DNA of 64,000 nucleotides from Auanema rhodensis. Lineage: Eukaryota > Nematoda > Chromadorea > Rhabditida > Rhabditidae. Of this stretch, positions 10,150 to 25,285 are shown piece by piece. Below the pieces are notes generated by a model that saw only the letters and a program-made list of their open reading frames with translations, was not told where the DNA came from and did not search any database. Both the position numbers and the translations under genes were made by a program. Location of the stretch: contig OZ059896.1 in the NCBI GenBank assembly GCA_964057225.1, positions 23,308,501 through 23,372,500 on the forward strand, given 5' to 3'. Numbering within the stretch: position 1 is the first letter of the stretch; each line of letters opens with the position of its first letter.

Positions 10150-12789
10150 ATGCTAATTAAATGTACACGTGATGTGCACTTGGTATGTAACTCGCTTCAC
10201 GTGAAAGATAAAGAGATGCGGTTTTCAAAATTAGATTCCCCATGTCCATATTAGTCTAAAAACAAATTTTTATTAATATTGGTTCATGGTAACCATGTCT
10301 TTGAAATTTACGTGAACTTTAATTTATGCTAATTAAATGTACACGTGATGTGCACTTGGTATGTAACTCGCTTCACGTGAAAGATAAAGAAATGCGGTTT
10401 TCGAAATTAGATTCCCCATGTCCATATTAGTCTAAAAACAAATTTTTATTAATATTGGTTCATGGTAACCATGTCTTTGAAATTTACGTGAACTTTAATT
10501 TATGCTAATTAAATGTACACGTGATGTGCACTTGGTATGTAACTCGCTTCACGTGAAAGATAAAGAGATGCGGTTTTCAAAATTAGATTCCCCATGTCCA
10601 TATTAGTCTAAAAACAAATTTTTATTGATATTGGTTCATGGTAACCATGACTTTGAAATTTACGTGAACTTTAATTTATGCTAATTAAATGTACACGTGA
10701 TGTGCACTTGGTATGTAACTCGCTTCACGTGAAAGATAAAGAGATGCGGTTTTCAAAATTAGATTCCCCATGTCCATATTAGTCTAAAAACAAATTTTTA
10801 TTGATATTGGTTCATGGTAACCATGACTTTGAAATTTACGTGAACTTTAATTTATGCTAATTAAATGTACACGTGATGTGCCCTTGGTATGTAACTCGCT
10901 TCACGTGAAAGATAAAGAGATGCGGTTTTCAAAATTAGATTCCCCATGTCCATATTAGTCTAAAAACAAATTTTTATTAATATTGGTTCATGGTAACCAT
11001 GTCTTTGAAATTTACGTGAACTTTAATTTATGCTAATTAAATGTACACGTGATGTGCACTTGGTATGTAACTCGCTTCACGTGAAAGATAAAGAGATGCG
11101 GTTTTCAAAATTAGATTCCCCATGTCCATATTAGTCTAAAAACAAATTTTTATTAATATTGGTTCATGGTAACCATGTCTTTGAAATTTACGTGAACTTT
11201 AATTTATGCTAATTAAATGTACACGTGATGTGCACTTGGTATGTAACTCGCTTCACGTGAAAGATAAAGAAATGCGGTTTTCGAAATTAGATTCCCCATG
11301 TCCATATTAGTCTAAAAACAAATTTTTATTAATATTGGTTCATGGTAACCATGTCTTTGAAATTTACGTGAACTTTAATTTATGCTAATTAAATGTACAC
11401 GTGATGTGCACTTGGTATGTAACTCGCTTCACGTGAAAGATAAAGAGATGCGGTTTTCAAAATTAGATTCCCCATGTCCATATTAGTCTAAAAACAAATT
11501 TTTATTGATATTGGTTCATGGTAACCATGACTTTGAAATTTACGTGAACTTTAATTTATGCTAATTAAATGTACACGTGATGTGCACTTGGTATGTAACT
11601 CGCTTCACGTGAAAGATAAAGAGATGCGGTTTTCAAAATTAGATTCCCCATGTCCATATTAGTCTAAAAACAAATTTTTATTGATATTGGTTCATGGTAA
11701 CCATGACTTTGAAATTTACGTGAACTTTAATTTATGCTAATTAAATGTACACGTGATGTGCCCTTGGTATGTAACTCGCTTCACGTGAAAGATAAAGAGA
11801 TGCGGTTTTCAAAATTAGATTCCCCATGTCCATATTAGTCTAAAAACAAATTTTTATTAATATTGGTTCATGGTAACCATGTCTTTGAAATTTACGTGAA
11901 CTTTAATTTATGCTAATCAAATGTACACGTGATGTGCACTTGGTATGTAACTCGCTTCACGTGAAAGATAAAGAGATGCGGTTTTCAAAATTAGATTCCC
12001 CATGTCCATATTAGTCTAAAAACAAATTTTTATTAATATTGGTTCATGGTAACCATGTCTTTGAAATTTACGTGAACTTTAATTTATGCTAATTAAATGT
12101 ACACGTGATGTGCACTTGGTATGTAACTCGCTTCACGTGAAAGATAAAGAAATGCGGTTTTCGAAATTAGATTCCCCATGTCCATATTAGTCTAAAAACA
12201 TATTTTTATTAATATTGGTTCATGGTAACCATGTCTTTGAAATTTACGTGAACTTTAATTTATGCTAATTAAATGTACACGTGATGTGCACTTGGTATGT
12301 AACTCGCTTCACGTGAAAGATAAAGAGATGCGGTTTTCAAAATTAGATTCCCCATGTCCATATTAGTCTAAAAACAAATTTTTATTGATATTGGTTCATG
12401 GTAACCATGACTTTGAAATTTACGTGAACTTTAATTTATGCTAATTAAATGTACACGTGATGTGCACTTGGTATGTAACTCGCTTCACGTGAAAGATAAA
12501 GAGATGCGGTTTTCAAAATTAGATTCCCCATGTCCATATTAGTCTAAAAACAAATTTTTATTGATATTGGTTCATGGTAACCATGACTTTGAAATTTACG
12601 TGAACTTTAATTTATGCTAATTAAATGTACACGTGATGTGCCCTTGGTATGTAACTCGCTTCACGTGAAAGATAAAGAGATGCGGTTTTCAAAATTAGAT
12701 TCCCCATGTCCATATTAGTCTAAAAACAAATTTTTATTAATATTGGTTCATGTTAACCATGTCTTTGAAATTTACGTGAACTTTAATTT
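10150..12789 (+). repeat. Five-monomer higher-order repeat, three tandem copies (880 bp x 3)
   Basis: Markers recur every 880 bp: 'tgcccttgg' at 10879, 11759 and 12639, and 'gaaatgcgg' with 'ttcgaaatt' near 10388, 11268 and 12148. The unit is A, A with gaaat/tcgaa, B, B, A with tgccc. Small private changes ('gctaatcaa' at 11912, 'aacatatt' near 12198, 'catgttaac' near 12749) show that the copies have started to diverge. Confidence 0.93.
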
Positions 12790-13141
12790 ATGCTAATTAA
12801 ATGTACACGTGATGTGCACTTGGTATGTAACTCGCTTCACGTGAAAGATAAAGAGATGCGGTTTTCAAAATTAGATTCCCCATGTCCATATTAGTCTAAA
12901 AACAAATTTTTATTAATAATGGTTCATGGTAACCATGTCTTTGAAATTTACGTGAACTTTAATTTATGCTAATTAAATGTACACGTGATGTGCACTTGGT
13001 ATGTAACTCGCTTCACGTGAAAGATAAAGAGATACGGTTTTCAAAATTAGATTCCCCATGTTCATATTAGTCTAAAAACAAATTTTTATTGATATTGGTT
13101 CATGGTAACCATGACTTTGAAATTTACGTGAACTTTAATTT

Positions 13142-16100
13142 ATGCTAATTAAATGTACACGTGATGTGCACTTGGTATGTAACTCGCTTCACGTGAAAGA
13201 TAAAGAGATGCGGATTTCAAAATTAGATTCCCCATGTCCATATTAGTCTAAAAACAAATTTTTATTAATATTGGTTCATGGTAACCATGTCTTTGAAATT
13301 TACGTGAACTTTAATTTATGCTAATTAAATGTACACGTGATGTGCACTTGGTATGTAACTCGCTTCACGTGAAAGATAAAGAGATGCGGTTTTCAAAATT
13401 AGATTCCCCATGTCCATATTAGTCTAAAAACAAATTTTTATTAATATTGGTTCATGGTAACCATGACTTTGAAATTTACGTGAACTTTAATTTATGCTAA
13501 TTAAATGTACACGTGATGTGCACTTGGTATGTAACTCGCTTCACGTAAAAGATAAAGAGATGCGGTTTTCAAAATTAGATTCCCCATGTCCATATTAGTC
13601 TAAAAACAAATTTTTATTGATATTGGTTCATGGTAACCATGACTTTGAAATTTACGTGAACTTTAATTTATGCTAATTAAATGTACACGTGATGTGCACT
13701 TGGTATGTAACTCGCTTCACGTGAAAGATAAAGAGATGCGGTTTTCAAAATTAGATTCCCCATGTCCATATTAGTCTAAAAACAAATTTTTATTAATATT
13801 GGTTCATGGTAACCATGTCTTTGAAATTTACGTGAACTTTAATTTATGCTAATTAAATGTACACGTGATGTGCACTTGGTATGTAACTCGCTTCACGTGA
13901 AAGATAAAGAGATGCGGTTTTCAAAATTAGATTCCCCATGTCCATATTAGTCTAAAAACAAATTTTTATTAATATTGGTTCATGGTAACCATGTCTTTGA
14001 AATTTACGTGAACTTTAATTTATGCTAATTAAATGTACACGTGATGTGCACTTGGTATGTAACTCGCTTCACGTGAAAGATAAAGAGATGCGGTTTCCAA
14101 AATTAAATTCCCCATGTCCATATTAGTCTAAAAACAAATTTTTATTAATATTGGTTCATGGTAACCATGTCTTTGAAATTTACGTGAACTTTAATTTATG
14201 CTAATTAAATGTACACGTGATGTGCACTTGGTATGTAACTCGCTTCACGTGAAAGATAAAGAGATGCGGTTTTCAAAATTAGATTCCCCATGTCCATATT
14301 AGTCTAAAAACAAATTTTTATTAATATTGGTTCATGGTAACCATGTCTTTGAAATTTACGTGAACTTTAATTTATGCTAATTAAATGTACACGTGATGTG
14401 CACTTGGTATGTAACTCGCTTCACGTGAAAGATAAAGAGATGCGGTTTCCAAAATTAGATTCCCCATTTCCATATTAGTCTAAAAACAAATTTTTATTAA
14501 TATTGGTTTATGGTAACCATGTCTTTGAAATTTACGTGAACTTTAATTTATGCTAATTAAATGTACACGTGATGTGCACTTGGTATGTAACTCGCTTCAC
14601 GTGAAAGATAAAGAGATGCGGTTTCCAAAATTAGATTCCCCATTTCCATATTAGTCTAAAAACAAATTTTTATTAATATTGGTTCATGGTAACCATGACT
14701 TTGAAATTTACGTGAACTTTAATTTATGCTAATTAAATGTACACGTGATGTGCACTTGGTATGTAACTCGCTTCACGTGAAAGATAAAGAGATGCGGTTT
14801 TCAAAATTAGATTCTCCATGTCCATATTAGTCTAAAAACAAATTTTTATTAATATTGGTTCATGGTAACCATGTCTTTGAAATTTACGTGAACTTTAATT
14901 TATGCTAATTAAATGTACACGTGATGTGCACTTGGTATGTAACTCGCTTCACGTGAAAGATAAAGAGATGCGGTTTTCAAAATTAGATTCCCCATGTCCA
15001 TATTAGTCTAAAAACAAATTTTTATTGATATTGGTTCATGGTAACCATGACTTTGAAATTTACGTGAACTTTAATTTATGCTAATTAAATGTACACGTGA
15101 TGTGCACTTGGTATGTAACTCGCTTCACGTGAAAGATAAAGAGATGCGGATTTCAAAATTAGATTCCCCATGTCCATATTAGTCTAAAAACAAATTTTTA
15201 TTAATATTGGTTCATGGTAACCATGTCTTTGAAATTTACGTGAACTTTAATTTATGCTAATTAAATGTACACGTGATGTGCACTTGGTATGTAACTCGCT
15301 TCACGTGAAAGATAAAGAGATGCGGTTTTCAAAATTAGATTCCCCATGTCCATATTAGTCTAAAAACAAATTTTTATTAATATTGGTTCATGGTAACCAT
15401 GACTTTGAAATTTACGTGAACTTTAATTTATGCTAATTAAATGTACACGTGATGTGCACTTGGTATGTAACTCGCTTCACGTAAAAGATAAAGAGATGCG
15501 GTTTTCAAAATTAGATTCCCCATGTCCATATTAGTCTAAAAACAAATTTTTATTGATATTGGTTCATGGTAACCATGACTTTGAAATTTACGTGAACTTT
15601 AATTTATGCTAATTAAATGTACACGTGATGTGCACTTGGTATGTAACTCGCTTCACGTGAAAGATAAAGAGATGCGGTTTTCAAAATTAGATTCCCCATG
15701 TCCATATTAGTCTAAAAACAAATTTTTATTAATATTGGTTCATGGTAACCATGTCTTTGAAATTTACGTGAACTTTAATTTATGCTAATTAAATGTACAC
15801 GTGATGTGCACTTGGTATGTAACTCGCTTCACGTGAAAGATAAAGAGATGCGGTTTTCAAAATTAGATTCCCCATGTCCATATTAGTCTAAAAACAAATT
15901 TTTATTAATATTGGTTCATGGTAACCATGTCTTTGAAATTTACGTGAACTTTAATTTATGCTAATTAAATGTACACGTGATGTGCACTTGGTATGTAACT
16001 CGCTTCACGTGAAAGATAAAGAGATGCGGTTTCCAAAATTAAATTCCCCATGTCCATATTAGTCTAAAAACCAATTTTTATTAATATTGGTTCATGGTAA

Positions 16101-17013
16101 CCATGTCTTTGAAATTTACGTGAACTTTAATTTATGCTAATTAAATGTACACGTGATGTGCACTTGGTATGTAACTCGCTTCACGTGAAAGATAAAGAGA
16201 TGCGGTTTTCAAAATTAGATTCCCCATGTCCATATTAGTCTAAAAACAAATTTTTATTAATATTGGTTCATGGTAACCATGTCTTTGAAATTTACGTGAA
16301 CTTTAATTTATGCTAATTAAATGTACACGTGATGTGCACTTGGTATGTAACTCGCTTCACGTGAAAGATAAAGAGATGCGGTTTCCAAAATTAGATTCCC
16401 CATTTCCATATTAGTCTAAAAACAAATTTTTATTAATATTGGTTTATGGTAACCATGTCTTTGAAATTTACGTGAACTTTAATTTATGCTAATTAAATGT
16501 ACACGTGATGTGCACTTGGTATGTAACTCGCTTCACGTGAAAGATAAAGAGATGCGGTTTCCAAAATTAGATTCCCCATTTCCATATTAGTCTAAAAACA
16601 AATTTTTATTAATATTGGTTCATGGTAACCATGACTTTGAAATTTACGTGAACTTTAATTTATGCTAATTAAATGTACACGTGATGTGCACTTGGTATGT
16701 AACTCGCTTCACGTGAAAGATAAAGAGATGCGGTTTTCAAAATTAGATTCTCCATGTCCATATTAGTCTAAAAACAAATTTTTATTAATATTGGTTCATG
16801 GTAACCATGTCTTTGAAATTTACGTGAACTTTAATTTATGCTAATTAAATGTACACGTGATGTGCACTTGGTATGTAACTCGCTTCACGTGAAAGATAAA
16901 GAGATGCGGTTTTCAAAATTAGATTCCCCATGTCCATATTAGTCTAAAAACAAATTTTTATTGATATTGGTTCATGGTAACCATGACTTTGAAATTTACG
17001 TGAACTTTAATTT
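13142..17013 (+). repeat. Eleven-monomer higher-order repeat, two tandem copies (1,936 bp x 2)
   Basis: Markers recur at exactly 1,936 bp: 'ggatttc' 13212/15148, 'gtaaaagat' 13545/15481, 'aattaaattc' 14101/16037, 'ggtttatgg' 14505/16441 and 'attctcc' 14811/16747. A partial third copy begins at about 17366 (hybrid monomer, then 'gtaaaagat' at 17593), shifted by one extra monomer, so the periodicity breaks there. A private 'aaccaatt' near 16069 marks copy 2. Confidence 0.93.
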
Positions 17014-20000
17014 ATGCTAATTAAATGTACACGTGATGTGCACTTGGTATGTAACTCGCTTCACGTGAAAGATAAAGAGATGCGGTTTTCAAAATTAGAT
17101 TCCCCATGTTCATATTAGTCTAAAAACAAATTTTTATTGATATTGGTTCATGGTAACCATGATTTTGAAATTTACGTGAACTTTAATTTATGCTAATTAA
17201 ATGTACACGTGATGTGCACTTGGTATGTAACTCGCTTCACGTGAAAGATAAAGAAATGCGGTTTTTAAAATTAGATTCCCCATGTCCATATTAGTCTAAA
17301 AACAAATTTTTATTAATATTGGTTCATGGTAACCATGTCTTTGAAATTTACGTGAACTTTAATCTATGCTAATTAAATGTACACGTGATGTGCACTTGGT
17401 ATGTAACTCGCTTCACGTGAAAGATAAAGAGATGCGGTTTTCAAAATTAGATTCCCCATGTCCATATTAGTCTAAAAACAAATTTTTATTAATATTGGTT
17501 CATGGTAACCATGACTTTGAAATTTACGTGAACTTTAATTTATGCTAATTAAATGTACACGTGATGTGCACTTGGTATGTAACTCGCTTCACGTAAAAGA
17601 TAAAGAGATGCGGTTTTCAAAATTAGATTCCCCATGTCCATATTAGTCTATAAACAAATTTTTATTGATATTGGTTCATGGTAACCATGACTTTGAAATT
17701 TACGTGAACTTTAATTTATGCTAATTAAATGTACACGTGATGTGCACTTGGTATGTAAGTCGCTTCACGTGAAAGATAAAGAGATGCGGTTTTCAAAATT
17801 AGATTCCCCATGTCCATATTAGTCTAAAAACAAATTTTTATTAATATTGGTTCATGGTAACCATGTCTTTGAAATTTACGTGAACTTTAATTTATGCTAA
17901 TTAAATGTACACGTGATGTGCACTTGGTATGTAACTCGCTTCACGTGAAAGATAAAGAGATGCGGTTTTCAAAATTAGATTCCCCATGTCCATATTAGTC
18001 TAAAAACAAATTTTTATTAATATTGGTTCATGGTAACCATGTCTTTGAAATTTACGTGAACTTTAATTTATGCTAATTAAATGTACACGTGATGTGCACT
18101 TGGTATGTAACTCGCTTCACGTGAAAGATAAAGAGATGCGGTTTCCAAAATTAGATTCCCCATTTCCATATTAGTCTAAAAACAAATTTTTATTAATATT
18201 GGTTCATGGTAACCATGTCTTTGAAATTTACGTGAACTTTAATTTATGCTAATTAAATGTACACGTGATGTGCACTTGGTATGTAACTCGCTTCACGTGA
18301 AAGATAAAGAGATGCGGTTTTCAAAATTAGATTCCCCATGTCCATATTAGTCTAAAAACAAATTTTTATTAATATTGGTTCATGGTAACCATGTCTTTGA
18401 AATTTACGTGAACTTTAATTTATGCTAATTAAATGTACACGTGATGTGCACTTGGTATGTAACTCGCTTCACGTGAAAGATAAAGAGATGCGGTTTCCAA
18501 AATTAGATTCCCCATTTCCATATTAGTCTAAAAACAAATTTTTATTAATATTGGTTCATGGTAACCATGTCTTTGAAATTTACGTGAACTTTAATTTATG
18601 CTAATTAAATGTACACGTGATGTGCACTTGGTATGTAACTCGCTTCACGTGAAAGATAAAGAAATGCGGTTTTCAAAATTAGATTCCCCATGTCCATTTT
18701 AGTCTAAAAACAAATTTTTATTGATATTGGTTCATGGTAACCATGACTTTGAAATTTACGTGAACTTTAATTTATGCTAATTAAATGTACACGTGATGTG
18801 CACTTGGTATGTAACTCGCTTCACGTGAAAGATAAAGAGATGCGGTTTTCAAAATTAGATTCTCCATGTCCATATTAGTCTAAAAACAAATTTTTATTAA
18901 TATTGGTTCATGGTAACCATGTCTTTGAAATTTACGTGAACTTTAATTTATGCTAATTAAATGTACACGTGATGTGCACTTGGTATGTAACTCGCTTCAC
19001 GTGAAAGATAAAGAGATGCGGTTTTCAAAATTAGATTCCCCATGTCCATATTAGTCTAAAAACAAATTTTTATTGATATTGGTTCATGGTAACCATGACT
19101 TTGAAATTTACGTGAACTTTAATTTATGCTAATTAAATGTACACGTGATGTGCACTTGGTATGTAACTCGCTTCACGTGAAAGATAAAGAGATGCGGTTT
19201 TCAAAATTAGATTACCCATGTTCATATTAGTCTAAAAACAAATTTTTATTGATATTGGTTCATGGTAACCATGATTTTGAAATTTACGTGAACTTTAATT
19301 TATGCTAATTAAATGTACACGTGATGTGCACTTGGTATGTAACTCGCTTCACGTGAAAGATAAAGAAATGCGGTTTTTAAAATTAGATTCCCCATGTCCA
19401 TTTTAGTCTAAAAACAAATTTTTATTGATATTGGTTCATGGTAACCATGACTTTGAAATTTACGTGAACTTTAATTTATGCTAATTAAATGTACACGTGA
19501 TGTGCACTTGGTATGTAACTCGCTTCACGTGAAAGATAAAGAGATGCGGTTTTCAAAATTAGATTCCCCATGTCCATATTAGTCTAAAAACAAATTTTTA
19601 TTAATATTGGTTCATGGTAACCATGTCTTTGAAATTTACGTGAACTTTAATTTATGCTAATTAAATGTACACGTGATGTGCACTTGGTATGTAACTCGCT
19701 TCACGTGAAAGATAAAAAGATGCGGTTTTCAAAATTAGATTCCCCATGTCCATATTAGTCTAAAAACAAATTTTTATTAATATTGGTTCATGGTAACCAT
19801 GTCTTTGAAATTTACGTGAACTTTAATTTATGCTAATTAAATGTACACGTGATGTGCACTTGGTATGTAACTCGCTTCACGTGAAAGATAAAGAGATGCG
19901 GTTTTCAAAATTAGATTCCCCATGTCCATATTAGTCTAAAAACAAATTTTTATTGATATTGGTTCATGGTAACCATGACTTTGAAATTTACGTGAACTTT

Positions 20001-20181
20001 AATTTATGCTAATTAAATGTACACGTGATGTGCACTTGGTATGTAACTCGCTTCACGTGAAAGATAAAGAGATGCGGTTTTCAAAATTAGATTCCCCATG
20101 TCCATATTAGTCTAAAAACAAATTTTTATTAATATTGGTTCATGGTAACCATGTCTTTGAAATTTACGTGAACTTTAATTT

Positions 20182-21589
20182 ATGCTAATTAAATGTACAC
20201 GTGATGTGCACTTGGTATGTAACTCGCTTCACGTGAAAGATAAAGAGATGCGGTTTTCAAAATTAGATTCCCCATGTCCATATTAGTCTAAAAACAAATT
20301 TTTATTGATATTGGTTCATGGTAACCATGACTTTGAAATTTACGTGAACTTTAATTTATGCTAATTAAATGTACACGTGATGTGCACTTGGTATGTAACT
20401 CGCTTCACGTGAAAGATAAAGAGATGCGGTTTTCAAAATTAGATTCCCCATGTCCATATTAGTCTAAAAACAAATTTTTATTAATATTGGTTCATGGTAA
20501 CCATGTCTTTGAAATTTACGTGAACTTTAATTTATGCTAATTAAATGTACACGTGATGTGCACTTGGTATGTAACTCGCTTCACGTGAAAGATAAAGAGA
20601 TGAGGTTTTTAAAATTAGATTCCCCATGTCCATATTAGTCTAAAAACAAATTTTTATTAATATTGGTTCATGGTAACCATGTCTTTGAAATTTACGTGAA
20701 CTTTAATTTATGCTAATTAAATGTACACGTGATGTGCACTTGGTATGTAACTCGCTTCACGTGAAAGATAAAGAGATGCGGTTTTCACAATTAGATTCCC
20801 CATGTCCATATTAGTCTAAAAACAAATTTTTATTAATATTGGTTCATGGTAACCATGTCTTTGAAATTTACGTGAACTTTAATTTATGCTAATTAAATGT
20901 ACACGTGATGTGCACTTGGTATGTAACTCGCTTCACGTGAAAGATAAAGAGATGCGGTTTTCAAAATTAGATTCCCCATGTCCATATTTGTCTAAAAACA
21001 AATTTTTATTGATATTGGTTCATGGTAACCATGACTTTGAAATTTACGTGAACTTTAATTTATGCTAATTAAATGTACACGTGATGTGCACTTGGTATGT
21101 AACTCGCTTCACGTGAAAGATAAAGAGATGCGGTTTTCAAAATTAGATTCCCCATGTCCATATTAGTCTAAAAACAAATTTTTATTAATATTGGTTCATG
21201 GTAACCATGTCTTTGAAATTTACGTGAACTTTAATTTATGCTAATTAAATGTACACGTGATGTGCACTTGGTATGTAACTCGCTTCACGTGAAAGATAAA
21301 GAGATGAGGTTTTTAAAATTAGATTCCCCATGTCCATATTAGTCTAAAAACAAATTTTTATTAATATTGGTTCATGGTAACCATGTCTTTGAAATTTACG
21401 TGAACTTTAATTTATGCTAATTAAATGTACACGTGATGTGCACTTGGTATGTAACTCGCTTCACGTGAAAGATAAAGAGATGCGGTTTTCACAATTAGAT
21501 TCCCCATGTCCATATTAGTCTAAAAACAAATTTTTATTAATATTGGTTCATGGTAACCATGTCTTTGAAATTTACGTGAACTTTAATTT
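20182..21589 (+). repeat. Four-monomer higher-order repeat, two copies (704 bp x 2)
   Basis: The rare variants 'gatgaggttttt' (near 20600 and 21304) and 'ttcacaatt' (near 20785 and 21489) recur together at 704 bp. Each unit is a type B monomer, a type A monomer and the two marked type A monomers. The monomer at 20886 also carries a private A-to-T change at position 104. Confidence 0.88.
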
Positions 21590-23173
21590 ATGCTAATTAA
21601 ATGTACACGTGATGTGCACTTGGTATGTAACTCGCTTCACGTGAAAGATAAAGAGATGCGGTTTTCAAAATTAGATTCCTCATGTTCATATTAGTCTAAA
21701 AACAAATTTTTATTGATATTGGTTCATGGTAACCATGTCTTTGAAATTTACGTGAACTTTAATTTATGCTAATTAAATGTACACGTGATGTGCACTTGGT
21801 ATGTAACTCGCTTCACGTGAAAGATAAAGAGATGCGGTTTTCAAAATTAGATTCCCCATGTCCATATTAGTCTAAAAACAAATTTTTATTGATATTGGTT
21901 CATGGTAACCATGACTTTGAAATTTACGTGAACTTTAATTTATGCTAATTAAATGTACACGTGATGTGCACTTGGTATGTAACTCGCTTCACGTGAAAGA
22001 TAAAGAGATGCGGTTTTCAAAATTAGATTCCCCATGTCCATATTAGTCTAAAAACAAATTTTTATTAATATTGGTTCATGGTAACCATGTCTTTGAAATT
22101 TACGTGAACTTTAATTTATGCTAATTAAATGTACACGTGATGTGCACTTGGTATGTAACTCGCTTCACGTGAAAGATAAAGAGATGCGGTTTTCAAAATT
22201 AGATTCCCCATGTCCATATTAGTCTAAAAACAAATTTTTATTAATATTGGTTCATGGTAACCATGTCTTTGAAATTTACGTGAACTTTAATTTATGCTAA
22301 TTAAATGTACACGTGATGTGCACTTGGTATGTAACTCGCTTCACGTGAAAGATAAAGAGATGCGGTTTTCAAAATTAGATTCCCCATGTCCATATTAGTC
22401 TAAAAACAAATTTTTATTAATATTGGTTCATGGTAACCATGTCTTTGAAATTTACGTGAACTTTAATTTATGCTAATTAAATGTACACGTGATGTGCACT
22501 TGGTATGTAACTCGCTTCACGTGAAAGATAAAGAAATGCGGTTTTCAAAATTAGATTCCCCATGTCCATTTTAGTCTAAAAACAAATTTTTATTGATATT
22601 GGTTCATGGTAACCATGTCTTTGAAATTTACGTGAACTTTAATTTATGCTAATTAAATGTACACGTGATGTGCACTTGGTATGTAACTCGCTTCACGTGA
22701 AAGATAAAGAGATGCGGTTTTCAAAATTAGATTCCCCATGTCCATATTAGTCTAAAAACAAATTTTTATTAATATTGGTTCATGGTAACCATGACTTTGA
22801 AATTTACGTGAACTTTAATTTATGCTAATTAAATGTACACGTGATGTGCACTTGGTATGTAACTCGCTTCACGTGAAAGATAAAGAGATGCGGTTTTCAA
22901 AATTAGATTCCCCATGTCCATATTAGTCTAAAAACAAATTTGTATTAATATTGGTTCATGGTAACCATGTCTTTGAAATTTACGTGAACTTTAATTTATG
23001 CTAATTAAATGTACACGTGATGTGCACTTGGTATGTAACTCGCTTCACGTGAAAGATAAAGAGATGCGGTTTTCAAAATTAGATTCCCCATGTCCATATT
23101 AGTCTAAAAACAAATTTTTATTAATATTGGTTCATGGTAACCATGTCTTTGAAATTTACGTGAACTTTAATTT

Positions 23174-23877
23174 ATGCTAATTAAATGTACACGTGATGTG
23201 CACTTGGTATGTAACTCGCTTCACGTGAAAGATAAAGAGATGCGGTTTTCAAAATTAGATTCCCCATGTCCATATTAGTCTAAAAACAAATTTTTATTAA
23301 TATTGGTTCATGGTAACCATGTCTTTGAAATTTACGTGAACTTTAATTTATGCTAATTAAATGTACACGTGATGTGCACTTGGTATGTAACTCGCTTCAC
23401 GTGAAAGATAAAGAGATGCGGTTTTCAAAATTAGATTCCCCATGTCCATATTGGTCTAAAAACAAATTTTTATTAATATTGGTTCATGGTAACCATGTCT
23501 TTGAAATTTACGTGAACTTTAATTTATGCTAATTAAATGTACACGTGATGTGCACTTGGTATGTAACTCGCTTCACGTGAAAGATAAAGAGATGCGGTTT
23601 TCAAAATTAGATTCCCCATGTCCATATTAGTCTAAAAACAAATTTTTATTAATATTGGTTCATGGTAACCATGTCTTTGAAATTTACGTGAACTTTAATT
23701 TATGCTAATTAAATGTACACGTGATGTGCACTTGGTATGTAACTCGCTTCACGTGAAAGATAAAGAGATGCGGTTTTCAAAATTAGATTCCCCATGTCCA
23801 TATTGGTCTAAAAACAAATTTTTATTAATATTGGTTCATGGTAACCATGTCTTTGAAATTTACGTGAACTTTAATTT
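23174..23877 (+). repeat. Dimer duplication (352 bp x 2)
   Basis: The change of A to G at monomer position 104 ('tattggtc') occurs in the monomers starting at 23350 and 23702 but not in those at 23174 and 23526. This gives an alternating plain/marked dimer, the shortest higher-order unit seen in the window. The same marker appears in the 5-mer at 27398-30037. Confidence 0.8.
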
Positions 23878-25285
23878 ATGCTAATTAAATGTACACGTGA
23901 TGTGCACTTGGTATGTAACTCGCTTCACGTGAAAGATAAAGAAATGCGGTTTTCAAAATTAGATTCCCCATGTCCATTTTAGTCTAAAAACAAATTTTTA
24001 TTGATATTGGTTCATGGTAACCATGATTTTGAAATTTACGTGAACTTTAATTTATGCTAATTAAATGTACACGTGATGTGCACTTGGTATGTAACTCGCT
24101 TCACGTGAAAGAAAAAGAAATGCGGTTTTTAAAATTAGATTTCCCATGTCCATATTAGTCTAAAAACAAATTTTTATTAATATTGGTTCATGGTAACCAT
24201 GACTTTGAAATTTACGTGAACTTTAATTTATGCTAATTAAATGTACACGTGATGTGCACTTGGTATGTAACTCGCTTCACGTGAAAGATAAAGAGATGCG
24301 GTTTTCAAAATTAGATTCCCCATGTCCATATTAGTCTAAAAACAAATTTTTATTAATATTGATTCATGGTAACCATGTTTTTGAAATTTACGTGAACTTT
24401 AATTTATGCTAATTAAATGTACACGTGATGTGCACTTGGTATGTAACTCGCTTCACGTGAAAGATAAAGAGATGCGGTTTTCAAAATTAGATTCCCCATG
24501 TCCATATTAGTCTAAAAACAAATTTTTATTGATATTGGTTCATGGTAACCATGACTTTGAAATTTACGTGAACTTTAATTTATGCTAATTAAATGTACAC
24601 GTGATGTGCACTTGGTATGTAACTCGCTTCACGTGAAAGATAAAGAGATGCGGTTTTCAAAATTAGATTCCCCATGTCCATATTAGTCTAAAAACAAATT
24701 TTTATTAATATTGGTTCATGGTAACCATGTCTTTGAAATTTACGTGAACTTTAATTTATGCTAATTAAATGTACACGTGATGTGCACTTGGTATGTAACT
24801 CGCTTCACGTGAAAGATAAAGAGATGCGGTTTTCAAAATTAGATTCCCCATGTCCATATTAGTCTAAAAACAAATTTTTATTAATATTGGTTCATGGTAA
24901 CCATGTCTTTGAAATTTACGTGAACTTTAATTTATGCTAATTAAATGTACACGTGATGTGCACTTGGTATGTAACTCGCTTCACGTGAAAGATAAAGAAA
25001 TGCGGTTTTCAAAATTAGATTCCCCATGTCCATATTAGTCTAAAAACAAATTTTTATTAATATTGGTTCATGGTAACCATGTCTTTGAAATTTACGTGAA
25101 CTTTAATTTATGCTAATTAAATGTACACGTGATGTGCACTTGGTATGTAACTCGCTTCACGTGAAAGATAAAGAGATGCGGTTTTCAAAATTAGATTCCC
25201 CATGTCCATATTAGTCTAAAAACAAATTTTTATTAATATTGGTTCATGGTAACCATGTCTTTGAAATTTACGTGAACTTTAATTT

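Noticed and set aside
20886-21068. 60-residue open frame over one monomer, and equivalents at 23350, 23702, 28102, 28982, 29862 and 61542
   Set aside because: In the consensus this frame has a TAG at codon 35 (monomer positions 103-105). The seven copies stay open only because of one substitution there (TTG, TGG or TAC). The period of 176 is not a multiple of three, there is no conserved start context, and the frame ends at the next monomer's 'ctaatt'. These are satellite artefacts, not genes.
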